A stretch of 32,703 bases of DNA from Gemmatimonadaceae bacterium (GTDB lineage Bacteria > Gemmatimonadota > Gemmatimonadetes > Gemmatimonadales > Gemmatimonadaceae), in the NCBI GenBank assembly GCA_035606695.1, contig DATNEW010000038.1, positions 1-32,703 of the forward strand, read 5' to 3'. This document shows, one piece after another, positions 15,312-23,522 of the stretch. Made by a program: the position numbers and the translations under genes. Position 1 is the first letter of the stretch; every line of letters begins with the position of its first letter. The notes beneath the pieces are model-generated. The model was not told the origin of the DNA. It made no database searches and was given only the letters and a program-made list of their open reading frames with translations.

Positions 15312-15394
15312 TGCCGTATCCTATTTCGCCGGCGAGTCGTCAAACAGGGTCCATAAGAACTCATGTTTCGCCCTCCCCCCCACCGCCGCCCCGC

Positions 15395-16510
15395 TTGAGC
15401 GAAGACCGTTATCGCTCCGTCGTCGACAATTCGCCGTACGGCATCTATCGCGTCACATACGATGGCCAGTTCATCACCGTGAACCCGGCCCTCTGTAAGA
15501 TCGTCGGCTACACCGCGGATGAGCTCTTTGCCGCGGGAATCGCCGCGCTGTATGTGAACGCGCACGAGCGGCACCGGTGGGTGTCCGCGTTCGATGCTCG
15601 GCCGCACGGCACGCCCGTGGATGTGCCGTGGCGCCGCAAGGACGGCAACATCATCATGACGCGCGTGTGGGTGTACGCCGACCGGGACGAGCAGGGGCGC
15701 ATCGTCTACTTCGACGGCTACGTCGAAGACGTCACGCCGCAGCGCGCGACCGAGCAAGCGCTGCGTCAGGCCGAGAAGCTCGCGGCGCTCGGCCAGCTCG
15801 TGTCGGGGGTCGCGCACGAGTTGAACAACCCGCTTTCGGCGATCCTTCTCTTCACGGAGGATCTGCTGTCCGTGGAGCGGCCGGACGACGAGTCCGAGGC
15901 GCTGACGATCATCGCGCAGCAGGCGAAGCGGTCGCGAGCCATCGTGCGCGATCTGCTGACCTTTGTGCGCAGAGGCGAGGTAACGCGCGCACCCGTTGCC
16001 GCACGCGTACTCCTCGAGCACGTGAGTCGGGCATTGCTGCCGCAGCTCGGCGAGCTTGGCGTGGAGCTCCGTCTCGAGACGAACGGCGAGTTGTTGCACG
16101 TCGATCAGGCGGCGATGGAGCAGGTGCTGACGAATCTCGTCGTCAACGCGGCGCAGGCGACCGGCGGCAACGGCAGCGTATGCGTTCGCGTGCGATCCGA
16201 GGCAACCATGCACCTGATCGAAGTCGAGGACGACGGCCCGGGCATCCCTCCGGATGTGCTCCCGCGGATCTTCGAGCCGTTCTTCACGACGAAGCCGTCG
16301 GGACAAGGGACGGGACTCGGCCTCTCGGTGACGATGGGTATCGTGCAACAGCACGGCGGAACGATCGTGGCCGAGAATCGCTGTCCTGTGAGTGACGGCG
16401 GTAGTGGCGCGCGGTTCACCGTGCGTCTGCCGGCTCCTGCGCGCGCTGTCGCCATCGCGGATCAGGCGATTGCGGAAGATGCAATCGCGGACGGCCAGTC
16501 CGCCGCCTGA
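15395..16510 (+). CDS. PAS-domain sensor histidine kinase
   Basis: About 371 residues: a PAS domain (RYRSVVDNSPYGIYRVTYDGQF, about 5-115), a dimerisation helix with SGVAHELNNPLSAI (phospho-acceptor His141), then a HATPase domain with N-box NLVVNAAQA, G1 DDGPGIP, FEPFFTTK and G2 GTGLGLS. No membrane span is seen, so it is a soluble kinase. No response regulator lies in the window. The start is uncertain. TTG 15395 begins just before the PAS domain. An in-frame TTG at 15311 would overlap the ATPase start. An ATG at 15363 is out of frame by one base across a run of seven C (15375-15381). The HATPase ends cleanly before an Ala/Asp-rich tail. Confidence 0.85.
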   Translation: MSEDRYRSVVDNSPYGIYRVTYDGQFITVNPALCKIVGYTADELFAAGIAALYVNAHERHRWVSAFDARPHGTPVDVPWRRKDGNIIMTRVWVYADRDEQGRIVYFDGYVEDVTPQRATEQALRQAEKLAALGQLVSGVAHELNNPLSAILLFTEDLLSVERPDDESEALTIIAQQAKRSRAIVRDLLTFVRRGEVTRAPVAARVLLEHVSRALLPQLGELGVELRLETNGELLHVDQAAMEQVLTNLVVNAAQATGGNGSVCVRVRSEATMHLIEVEDDGPGIPPDVLPRIFEPFFTTKPSGQGTGLGLSVTMGIVQQHGGTIVAENRCPVSDGGSGARFTVRLPAPARAVAIADQAIAEDAIADGQSAA

Positions 16511-16571
16511 TCGGCGAGTCGCGACGTTCAGACGTTCAACGGCAGCGTTGGCTGTCTGTATATTGGGGACC

Positions 16572-17225
16572 ATGTCCAACACCGCATCTTCCTCCCTGCC
16601 ATCGCGGGCGGACGCGCTTGCCTTGATGCACGAGTACACCGCCAGCGAGTCGCTCAGAAAGCACATGCTGACGGTGGAAGCCGCGATGCGCGCGTATGCG
16701 TCACACTTCGGTGAAGATCCCGAGCGCTGGGGACTGGCGGGTCTGATCCACGACTTCGACTACGAACGCTTTCCAAACAACGCGCACTCGGCGACGGAGG
16801 AGCATCCCTCGGAAGGCGTGCGCATTCTGCGCGAGCGTGGATGGCCCGACGACATCCTGCAGGCGATTCTCGGGCACGCGGCATACACCAACGTGCCGCG
16901 CACGACGCGCATGGCGCAGGCGTTGTTCGCGGTGGACGAGCTGTCGGGCCTCATCACGGCGACGGCGCTCGTCAAACCGACCCGCAGCATCTTCGACGTT
17001 GACGCGAAGTCCGTGCGGAAAAAGATGAAAGACAAGGCGTTCGCGAAGGGAGTGAATCGCGATGACGTCATGGTGGGTGCGCAGGAATTGGGTGTCTCCG
17101 ATGACATGGAACGACACATCCAGTTCGTCATCGACGCCATGAAAGGCGTCGCGGACGCGATCGGGCTGGCTGGCGTGCAGCCGGCAAGTGACCCTGCCGC
17201 GACCGCGGGCGAGCCGGGCCGTTGA
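16572..17225 (+). CDS. HD-domain (HDIG-type) phosphohydrolase
   Basis: The 217-residue protein carries an HD domain: LRKHMLTVE (His31), GLIHDFDYERFP (His60-Asp61), EEHPSEG, ILGHAAYTN (His102) and ALFAVDELSG with the closing Asp. This set binds metal and cleaves phosphate esters, often nucleotides. I start at ATG 16572; the frame is open to 16392 but that part overlaps the kinase gene. The remaining C-terminal half (KSVRKKMKDKAFAKGVNRDDV...) matches the small HDIG hydrolases often annotated as hydrolases of unknown substrate. It follows the kinase by 61 bp on the same strand. Confidence 0.83.
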   Translation: MSNTASSSLPSRADALALMHEYTASESLRKHMLTVEAAMRAYASHFGEDPERWGLAGLIHDFDYERFPNNAHSATEEHPSEGVRILRERGWPDDILQAILGHAAYTNVPRTTRMAQALFAVDELSGLITATALVKPTRSIFDVDAKSVRKKMKDKAFAKGVNRDDVMVGAQELGVSDDMERHIQFVIDAMKGVADAIGLAGVQPASDPAATAGEPGR

Positions 17226-17237
17226 CGATCAACGCTC

Positions 17238-17891
17238 ATGGCGGGTCGTCCGTTAATGAGAGTGGACACCGGCCACGCCTCGATGACGGCTGTTTTTGCT
17301 GCGACAACACTCGAACTGCCGTTCCGTATGCCGTCACCTAGTACGTCCGGCGACGCCAGAGCGGACGAACGGGCGCTTGTCGTCGCTGCGCAGCGCGGAG
17401 AATCGGAAGCTTTCGCGAGTCTCGTGCGGCAGCATCAGCGTCGAGCGTACGCCGTGTGTCGCGCGATCGTGCTCACGCACGAGGACGCGGAGGACGCGGT
17501 GCAGGAAGGATTTCTTCACGCCTTCAAGGCACTGGACCGGTTCCTTCCCGATCAACCGTTCGGCGCGTGGCTGTACCGCATCATGGCCAATGCGTCGCTG
17601 GATCTGGTGCGGCGGCGGAAGGTTCGCGATGCGGACGAGCTGCCGGATACGGTTCCCATGCCGTTTCGGGATCCGGGCGAGTCAGACGAGCTTCGGCGGC
17701 GCTTGAACCAGGCGCTCACGAAGTTGTCCGAACGCCAGCGCGCGGTGATCGTGTTGCACGACGTTGAAGGATTTACTCACGGAGAAATTGGTGGCATGCT
17801 GGGGATTCCAGAGGGCACGGCCCGCTCGGATCTCCATCATGCGAGAGCGGCGCTGAGGCGCCTGTTGCAGGACGTTCGGAGCGATTTGTGA
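17238..17891 (+). CDS. ECF-type RNA polymerase sigma factor
   Basis: Sigma-70 region 2 (FASLVRQHQRRAYAVCRAIVLTHEDAEDAVQEGFLHAFKALDRF, with AWLYRIMANASLDLVRRRK) and region 4 (LTKLSERQRAVIVLHDVEGFTHGEIGGMLGIPEGTARSDLHHAR) are both clear, with no region 3. The length is usual for extracytoplasmic-function factors. The start is not settled: ATG codons at 17238, 17256, 17283 and 17328 are all in frame, and none has a strong ribosome site; conserved sequence begins only after 17328. The stop is 7 bp before a small membrane protein, the usual place of an anti-sigma factor. The factor probably drives the efflux genes that follow, perhaps as an envelope-stress response. Confidence 0.9.
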   Translation: MAGRPLMRVDTGHASMTAVFAATTLELPFRMPSPSTSGDARADERALVVAAQRGESEAFASLVRQHQRRAYAVCRAIVLTHEDAEDAVQEGFLHAFKALDRFLPDQPFGAWLYRIMANASLDLVRRRKVRDADELPDTVPMPFRDPGESDELRRRLNQALTKLSERQRAVIVLHDVEGFTHGEIGGMLGIPEGTARSDLHHARAALRRLLQDVRSDL

Positions 17892-17898
17892 GGACCCC

Positions 17899-18303
17899 AT
17901 GAGCGATATTCGACTCTTCAACTACGATGACGACGAGGTGACCGGCGGGCTTCGCTCGCTGTATGCCGCCCCGTCGGGCGATGCGTATTGGAACGAGCTC
18001 GAAGCGCGCATCATGGCGCGCGTCGCCGACGTCGACATCGGCTGGTGGACGGAGCTCGATCGCTGGGTGCGCCCGGCGCTCGCCGCCGCCGCCGTGCTGC
18101 TGATCGCGGCCGGCATCGCGATGTTCCGCGCGCATCAGGTGGAAAACGAGATCGCCGCCGACAGCATGTTGTCGTCCCCCGCCGTACCGGTGTCAAGCGC
18201 CGTGCGTCCGTCGCTCGACGACGACCGCAGTGCACGTATTCGTTACCTCTTCGGCTGTTCCAGCCAGGATGCCTCATGCAGCGCTCCAAACAGCAAGCGC
18301 TGA
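17899..18303 (+). CDS. Single-span membrane protein, candidate anti-sigma factor
   Basis: This 134-residue protein starts 7 bp after the sigma gene, with GAGGA before its ATG. Residues 1-55 are cytoplasmic in character (YDDDEVTGGLRSLYAAPSGDAYWNELEARIMARV), about 58-78 is one membrane span (RPALAAAAVLLIAAGIAMF), and the rest would be periplasmic. No zinc-finger HxxxCxxC of classical anti-sigma factors is present. Place and topology suggest an anti-sigma role; the sequence alone does not prove it. The end of the gene overlaps the next start by 28 bp. Confidence 0.65.
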   Translation: MSDIRLFNYDDDEVTGGLRSLYAAPSGDAYWNELEARIMARVADVDIGWWTELDRWVRPALAAAAVLLIAAGIAMFRAHQVENEIAADSMLSSPAVPVSSAVRPSLDDDRSARIRYLFGCSSQDASCSAPNSKR

Positions 18304-18668
18304 TGTTCCTGTTGGGCGCCGTGCTCGTCGGCGGCGCGCTCGGCATGTCCGCCGACCGGTACATCGCGCACGACAAGTTTGCCTCGCAGTTCGGACCGCG
18401 CGTCAAGTTCTACGACGAGATGGGTCTGAACGAGACGCAGCGCAACACGCTCGACTCGCTGGCGTTTCAGCAGGACTGCGCCATTCGCACGTTGCTCGCG
18501 CCGCAGAAGCCGGCGCTCGATTCGATCAAGGCGCGGTTCCATCGCCAGGGTGATGCCGTCTTCACCGCGGAACAACGCGCGAAGCTGGATGTACGTCGCA
18601 AGGAAACCAAGGCTCGGCACGATGCCGAGCAGTCCAAGGAGCCCAAGAGAACATGCGCAGGAAACTGA
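18276..18668 (+). CDS. Spy/CpxP-like periplasmic protein
   Basis: The 130-residue product has a signal or anchor segment (QALMFLLGAVLVGGALGMSADRY) and a helical, charged body with two LTxxQ-like motifs: MGLNETQRNTLDSL and FTAEQRAKLDVRRKE. That pattern is shared by Spy, CpxP and heavy-metal sensors, which bind unfolded proteins or metal in the periplasm. It starts inside the end of the anti-sigma candidate (28-bp overlap) and overlaps the TolC gene by 16 bp. So five genes from the sigma factor onward look like one operon. It may sense envelope stress for the sigma pair. Confidence 0.72.
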   Translation: MQRSKQQALMFLLGAVLVGGALGMSADRYIAHDKFASQFGPRVKFYDEMGLNETQRNTLDSLAFQQDCAIRTLLAPQKPALDSIKARFHRQGDAVFTAEQRAKLDVRRKETKARHDAEQSKEPKRTCAGN

Positions 18669-19975
18669 TTGTTGTTTCGCTGCTCGCGGCGCCGATGATG
18701 CTTGGCGCGCAGCAGATGACCGATACCACGTTCCATACAATCTCGCTCGCGGATGCACTGCGGTTGGCGACCGAGAACAACGTTTCGAACATCACGGCGG
18801 CAAACTCCGTCCGGCTGGCGAACAACAGCGTGCGTTCGGCGCGGGCGGAGTGGTATCCCAGTTTGTCGGCGAGCACGAACCAGAGTATCAACCAGGGCGA
18901 TCGTCTCGGGCCGAGCAACAACCTGATCCCGATCGCCTCGAAGTGGGCATACACGACATCGTTACAGTCGGCGATGACGGTGTACGACGGTGGCCGTACG
19001 CGTGCCGACGTGCGCACGCAGCAGTCCAACGTCGCGCAGCAGCAGGCGAACCAGATCAACACAGAGTTCAACATCTCGTTCAACGTCAAGCAAGCGTATA
19101 ACGCCGCGCTTGCCGCACGTGAGAGCGAAGCGGCGGCGCGAGCGCAGCTCGCGACCGCGCAGCTCCAGCTCCAGACCTCGATCGCCAAGGTGAATGCCGG
19201 CGCCGCCACGGTGTCCGATTCGCTTCGCGGCATCGTCGCCGTGGGCAACGCGCAGCTGGCGTTGCTCCAGGCGCAAAGCAATCTGCGAACGCAGAGCGCC
19301 AACCTCACGCGCTTCGTCGGCACGAACTACTTCGTCACCGCGGATCCGGCTGACACCACTGACCACTCGATGGCGCCGGTCGACAGTGCGACCATCATGG
19401 CGATGGCGCTGAACGGCCCGACGATTCGCGCCGCGGACGCGGCGGTCAATTCCGCGAACGCAGCAGAGCGCTCGGCCAAGGCCGCGTATTTTCCGCAGAT
19501 CAGCCTGAGCGGTTCCATCGGTGGCAGTGGAACGAACGCGTTCTATGGTGTGCCGGGCCTTCGCGGCGACAATGTATTCCCCTACAGCAAGTCGCTCGGC
19601 ATTCAGGCCTCGCTGCCGATCTTCAACCGGTATCAGCGCGAGAACTCGATCGCTTCCGCCCAGATCTCGTACGACAACGCTCAGGCTCTGGCGCGCGACG
19701 CGCGTCTCGCCGCGCAGCAGAACGTCGTCACCGGCTTCGCCGCCCTCCGCAACGCCGAAGAGTCGATTCGCGTGAATCAGACCAACGTGCAGGCGAGTCA
19801 GGAAGATCTTCGCGTCGTGCAGCAGCGCTACAATCTCGGCGCAAGCACGCTGCTCGACGTGCTGACCTCGCAGCAGGCGCTGGCAACGGCGCAGCAGCAG
19901 CTGATTCAGGCGCGCTTGAATTACCGCAACGCGCGGGCGCAGCTCGAGCAGGCGATCGGGCAGAATTTGCCATAG
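18653..19975 (+). CDS. TolC-family outer membrane efflux protein
   Basis: This 440-residue protein has a signal peptide (MRRKLIVVSLLAAPMMLGAQQ) and the repeated helical pattern of outer-membrane efflux channels: SLADALRLATENN, SVRSARAEWYPSLSASTNQS, VKQAYNAALAARESEAAARAQL, and in the second half AYFPQISLSGSIGGS, LGIQASLPIFNRYQRENS and LRVVQQRYNLGASTLLDVLTSQQAL. It forms the trimeric tunnel that joins the adaptor and transporter encoded next. The start lies inside the Spy-like gene. Membership of the TolC family is firm, the cargo is unknown. Confidence 0.92.
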   Translation: MRRKLIVVSLLAAPMMLGAQQMTDTTFHTISLADALRLATENNVSNITAANSVRLANNSVRSARAEWYPSLSASTNQSINQGDRLGPSNNLIPIASKWAYTTSLQSAMTVYDGGRTRADVRTQQSNVAQQQANQINTEFNISFNVKQAYNAALAARESEAAARAQLATAQLQLQTSIAKVNAGAATVSDSLRGIVAVGNAQLALLQAQSNLRTQSANLTRFVGTNYFVTADPADTTDHSMAPVDSATIMAMALNGPTIRAADAAVNSANAAERSAKAAYFPQISLSGSIGGSGTNAFYGVPGLRGDNVFPYSKSLGIQASLPIFNRYQRENSIASAQISYDNAQALARDARLAAQQNVVTGFAALRNAEESIRVNQTNVQASQEDLRVVQQRYNLGASTLLDVLTSQQALATAQQQLIQARLNYRNARAQLEQAIGQNLP

Positions 19976-19977
19976 TG

Positions 19978-20110
19978 CGCTGGGCGTTGGGCGCTGGGCG
20001 GTGGTCCTGAAGGGCGAAGGGCGACGGAGAACATTCCCGTCGCCCCTCGTTCGTTACGCCCATTCGCCCACACGTCCATACGCCCATACGCCCATACGCC
20101 CGCATCACCC
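19978..20110. repeat. Palindromic repeat, family 2, with CCCATACG tandem arms
   Basis: A hairpin GGGCGACGG (20019-20027)/CCGTCGCCC (20037-20045) is flanked on the left by GGGCGTT/GGGCGCT-type heptamers and on the right by repeated CGCCCATA units (about 20055-20106). The same hairpin core and heptamer arms recur at 23411-23522. It lies just after the TolC stop and before the adaptor, so it may weaken read-through between the two. Confidence 0.7.
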
Positions 20111-20197
20111 AGCACTTGTCCCCCTTCAGGCGTAGAATTAGCAGCAAGTCCGACCATCCGCGGCCTGACACCCGGCCGCTTCCAGGAGACCCACCCA

Positions 20198-22180
20198 GTG
20201 AAACGTTATCTCGGAGCCGCGTTGCTCCTCGCCGCGGCCGGCGTGGCAACCGCGTGCGCCAAGAAGCAGCAGGCGCCCACCGTGCAGGTCGCCGTCGTGT
20301 CCTACCGCGACATCATCGTCGATGCACAGGCGAACGGCGTCATCGAGCCGCTCGTCGTCACCGACGTGAAGTCGAAGGCCGGCGGCATGATCACCAAGAT
20401 GCCCGTCGAGACCGGCACGCACGTCAACCCCGGCGACCTCATCGTCCAGATCGATACGCGCGACGTCCAGAACCGCTTCGACCAGGCGCAGGCGCAGCTC
20501 GTCGCCGCGCAGGCCAAGCTCGACGTCGCCGAGCAGGACAAGAAGCGCAATGAAGAGATGTTCAAGGCGCGCGTGATCACGCCGCAGGAATACGAGCAGG
20601 TCGCGGTGAATTATGAGAACGCGAAATCCGGCGTCGTCTCGGCCAAGGCCAACCTCGACATCGCCAAGCAGGCGCTCGAGGAAGCCACCGTGCGCGCGCC
20701 GGGCGAAGGCGTCATCATCACGAAGAACGTCGCGGTCGGCACCGTGATCGCGTCGGCCACCGGCTCGGTGAGCGGCGGCACGACGATCGTGCAGATGGCC
20801 GACCTGAGCATCGTGCGCATTCGCGCGTACTTCAACGAGAGCGACATCGGCAACATTCATCCGGGCCAGCCGGCCAACGTGACGGTCGATGCCTATCCGG
20901 ATCGCCGCTTCACCGGCTCCGTCGAGAAGATCGAACCGCAGGCCATCGTTCAGCAGAACGTGACGATGTTCCCGGTGCTCGTGAATCTGCAGAACCAGGA
21001 AGGCCTGCTTCGTCCCGGCATGAACGGCACGGTCGCGGTGTTGATCGATGAGCGCGACAACGTGCTCGCGATTCCGAACGACGCGATCAAGAATCCGCGC
21101 GAAGCGGTGACGACCGGCGCGATGCTCGGGCTTGCGGCGGACACGGTCAACAACGAGCTCAAGGCGCAGGGCTACAATCCCGGCGCGCGCGGCGGATTCG
21201 GCGGCCGTAACGGGCAGGGTGGTCAGGGCCGTCGTAACGGCGGTGCGAACGGCGGTGGCGCAGCAGCTGGACCGACCGGTGGACCAACTGGTGGCTCAAC
21301 TGGAGGCACCGCCGGCGGCGAAGTCTCGCTCATGGACGCCGGCGTCGCGCAGCAGGGTGGCGCGCAGGGCGGCCAGGGTGGTTTCGGTCAAGGCGGCTTC
21401 GGCGGCGGCATGCAGGTGTCGGACGCTGACTGCAAGAAGATCGACGACGCGCTCAAAGCGCATCCCGCCGAGAAGAAGCAGCTCGATGATCTGCGGGCGA
21501 AGCAGCGCGCGCTGATGCCCGCCGGATTCGGCGGCGGAGCGAACGGCGGCGGCGGATTCAATCGCCGCGGTCGCGATTCGACCGGCGGTGCGGCGCGCCG
21601 CGCTGGTGGCGACAGCACGCGTCGTCGCGACGGTGGTAATAATGGCGGCAACAACGGCGCCAACGGTGGCGGTGGCCAGAATGGCGGCCGTCGCGGCAGT
21701 CCGGAGATGCAGGCCATCGGTCAGCAGATGCGCGACATCTACACGAAGCTCAATCTCGATGCGCGCACGGCCGGCGCTTGCGCGCGTCGCGCACAGGGCG
21801 GCGCTCAACGCGCGCAGGGTGGCACGCAGGGCGGCGCGAACCAAGGTGGAAACCGCGGCGGTCAGTTGACGCCGTCGCCGGAGCTCGGCTCGCGTCCGGT
21901 GCGTCCGCGCGCTGGCCTCGTATTCGTGACCGACAGCTCGAAGACGCAATTCCATCCGCGCATCGTACAGCTGGGTCAGGGCAATCTCGATTACACCGAA
22001 GTGGTGAGCGGTCTCAAGCCCGGCGAACGCGTCGTCATGCTAGGCGCGCTGGCGCTGCAGGCGCAGCGGCAGCAGCAGCAGGATCGCCTGCGGCAGAACG
22101 CCAGCCCGCTTGGTGGACAGCCGGGCCCCGGCGGCGGCGGTCCGCCGCGCGGCGGCGGTGGCGGCGGCAGAGGGCGTTAA
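20198..22180 (+). CDS. MacA/HlyD-type periplasmic adaptor with large Gly/Asn-rich insertion
   Basis: The 660-residue product is far longer than usual adaptors (about 370-420). It has a possible lipoprotein signal (GVATAC, Cys20), a lipoyl domain (VKSKAGGMITKMPVETGTHVNPGDLIVQID), a coiled-coil hairpin (about 88-165), the second lipoyl half, and a beta-barrel (VRIRAYFNESDIGNIHPGQPANV). Residues about 310-570 are an insertion of low-complexity G/N/Q/R sequence. It carries two short helical islands with single cysteines (DADCKKIDDALKAHPAEKKQL, Cys412; MQAIGQQMRDIYTKLNLDAR before Cys528). The membrane-proximal domain then resumes (GLVFVTDSSKTQFHPRIVQLG). The start is GTG with AGGAGA before it. The permease follows 4 bp after the stop. 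Confidence 0.88.
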   Translation: MKRYLGAALLLAAAGVATACAKKQQAPTVQVAVVSYRDIIVDAQANGVIEPLVVTDVKSKAGGMITKMPVETGTHVNPGDLIVQIDTRDVQNRFDQAQAQLVAAQAKLDVAEQDKKRNEEMFKARVITPQEYEQVAVNYENAKSGVVSAKANLDIAKQALEEATVRAPGEGVIITKNVAVGTVIASATGSVSGGTTIVQMADLSIVRIRAYFNESDIGNIHPGQPANVTVDAYPDRRFTGSVEKIEPQAIVQQNVTMFPVLVNLQNQEGLLRPGMNGTVAVLIDERDNVLAIPNDAIKNPREAVTTGAMLGLAADTVNNELKAQGYNPGARGGFGGRNGQGGQGRRNGGANGGGAAAGPTGGPTGGSTGGTAGGEVSLMDAGVAQQGGAQGGQGGFGQGGFGGGMQVSDADCKKIDDALKAHPAEKKQLDDLRAKQRALMPAGFGGGANGGGGFNRRGRDSTGGAARRAGGDSTRRRDGGNNGGNNGANGGGGQNGGRRGSPEMQAIGQQMRDIYTKLNLDARTAGACARRAQGGAQRAQGGTQGGANQGGNRGGQLTPSPELGSRPVRPRAGLVFVTDSSKTQFHPRIVQLGQGNLDYTEVVSGLKPGERVVMLGALALQAQRQQQQDRLRQNASPLGGQPGPGGGGPPRGGGGGGRGR

Positions 22181-22184
22181 TTAA

Positions 22185-23405
22185 ATGCTCATTGGAGAAA
22201 TCATAAGCGTCGCGCTCGGGGCGCTGCGGGCGAACAAGCTTCGGTCGCTGCTCACGATGCTCGGCATCGTGATCGGCGTCGGCGCCGTCATCGCGGTCGT
22301 GGCGCTCGGCACGGGCGCGCAGCAGGCGGTGAAGGATCGCATCGCGGCGCTCGGCACCACGCTGTTGACGGTGAGCCCCGGCCAGCAGCGCGGCCAGGGC
22401 GTCGCGATCGCCGGCGCGCAGCAGAAGCTGATCATCGACGACGCGAAGGCCATCGACGAGCGCGCGACGCACGTCATCGCCGTGCAGCCCGAAATGCGCT
22501 CGCAGCAGCAGATCGTGTGGGGCAACAAGAACGCGAGCACGCAGATCATCGGGACCACGCCCAACTATCTCGAGGTGCGCAAGTACGCGATGGCCTACGG
22601 CCGCATGTTCACGGCAGCCGACGACGAAGGACGCCAGCGCGTCGCGGTCCTGGGCTCGGCGGTCGTCGACAACCTTGGGGTCACGAACCCCGAAGCGCTC
22701 GTCGGAGAGTCGGTGCGCATTCGCGGCACGCAGTTCACCGTCGTGGGCGTGATGAAGTCCAAGGGCCAGGCCAACGCGTTCCAGAATCCGGACGATGAAA
22801 TCCTGGTGCCGATCCAGACCGCGCGCTTCCGCGTGAACGGATCCGATCGGTTGCAGTCGATCAGCGCGCTCGCCGAGTCGGAAGACGCGATTCCCGACGC
22901 GATGGCCGACATCCAGCGCGTGATCCGCCGCCAGCACAAGATCCGCCAGGGCGCGCCGGACGATTTCCAGATTCGTAATCAGTCCGACATTCTCGCGACG
23001 ACGCAGGAAACGACGGAAGTGATGACGTACCTGCTGTCGGGCATCGCCGCGGTGTCGCTGCTCGTCGGCGGCATCGGCATCATGAACATCATGCTCGTGT
23101 CGGTCACCGAGCGCACGCGCGAGATCGGCATTCGGAAAGCGCTTGGCGCGACGCGCTTCAACATCCTGCTGCAGTTCCTCATCGAGGCCGTGGTGCTCTG
23201 CGTGCTCGGCGGGCTGGTGGGAATCGGCCTGGGCGCGGGCGGCGCCGCGGTGATGAGCCGGACCGCCGGCTGGTCGACGCAGATTTCGACGACGGCAATC
23301 GTCATGGCCTTCGCGTTCTCGGCGTTCGTCGGTGTGGCGTTCGGCGTGTGGCCGGCGCGCCGCGCGGCGGTACTCGATCCGATCGTCGCGCTGAGATACG
23401 AATAG
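22185..23405 (+). CDS. MacB-like ABC transporter permease
   Basis: These 406 residues have the FtsX/MacB layout. There is a first membrane span (LLTMLGIVIGVGAVIAVVALG), a periplasmic MacB core domain (TTLLTVSPGQQRGQG to about residue 245), then three spans including VSLLVGGIGIMNIMLVSVTERTREIGIRKALGA and WPARRAAVLDPIVALRYE. E. coli MacB carries its ATPase in the same chain; here no Walker motifs are present and no ATPase gene lies beside it. With the adaptor (4 bp upstream) and TolC it should form a tripartite efflux pump once an ATPase is supplied from elsewhere. Substrate unknown. Confidence 0.9.
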   Translation: MLIGEIISVALGALRANKLRSLLTMLGIVIGVGAVIAVVALGTGAQQAVKDRIAALGTTLLTVSPGQQRGQGVAIAGAQQKLIIDDAKAIDERATHVIAVQPEMRSQQQIVWGNKNASTQIIGTTPNYLEVRKYAMAYGRMFTAADDEGRQRVAVLGSAVVDNLGVTNPEALVGESVRIRGTQFTVVGVMKSKGQANAFQNPDDEILVPIQTARFRVNGSDRLQSISALAESEDAIPDAMADIQRVIRRQHKIRQGAPDDFQIRNQSDILATTQETTEVMTYLLSGIAAVSLLVGGIGIMNIMLVSVTERTREIGIRKALGATRFNILLQFLIEAVVLCVLGGLVGIGLGAGGAAVMSRTAGWSTQISTTAIVMAFAFSAFVGVAFGVWPARRAAVLDPIVALRYE

Positions 23406-23410
23406 CTTTG

Positions 23411-23522
23411 CGGTGGGCGGTGGGCGGTGGGCGCTGGGCGATGGGCGTGAACAGCAACGGGCGACGGAATCCTCTCCGTCGCCCGTTGCCGTTCCGCCCC
23501 GACGCCCCGACGCCCCGACGCC
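23411..23522. repeat. Palindromic repeat, family 2, between convergent genes
   Basis: A perfect 15-bp inverted repeat (GCAACGGGCGACGGA at 23454-23468 and its inverse at 23475-23489) is flanked by GGTGGGC-type heptamers on the left (23411-23449) and CGCCCCGA units on the right (about 23494-23522). It shares the hairpin core of 20019-20045. It ends directly at the stop codon of the TonB-type gene on the other strand and could terminate both transcripts. Confidence 0.75.

Noticed and set aside
14511-16510. Possible defence module formed by the ATPase and the neighbouring kinase
   Set aside because: The genes are divergent, the ATPase lacks a nuclease partner, and the kinase is an ordinary PAS histidine kinase; nothing ties them together.
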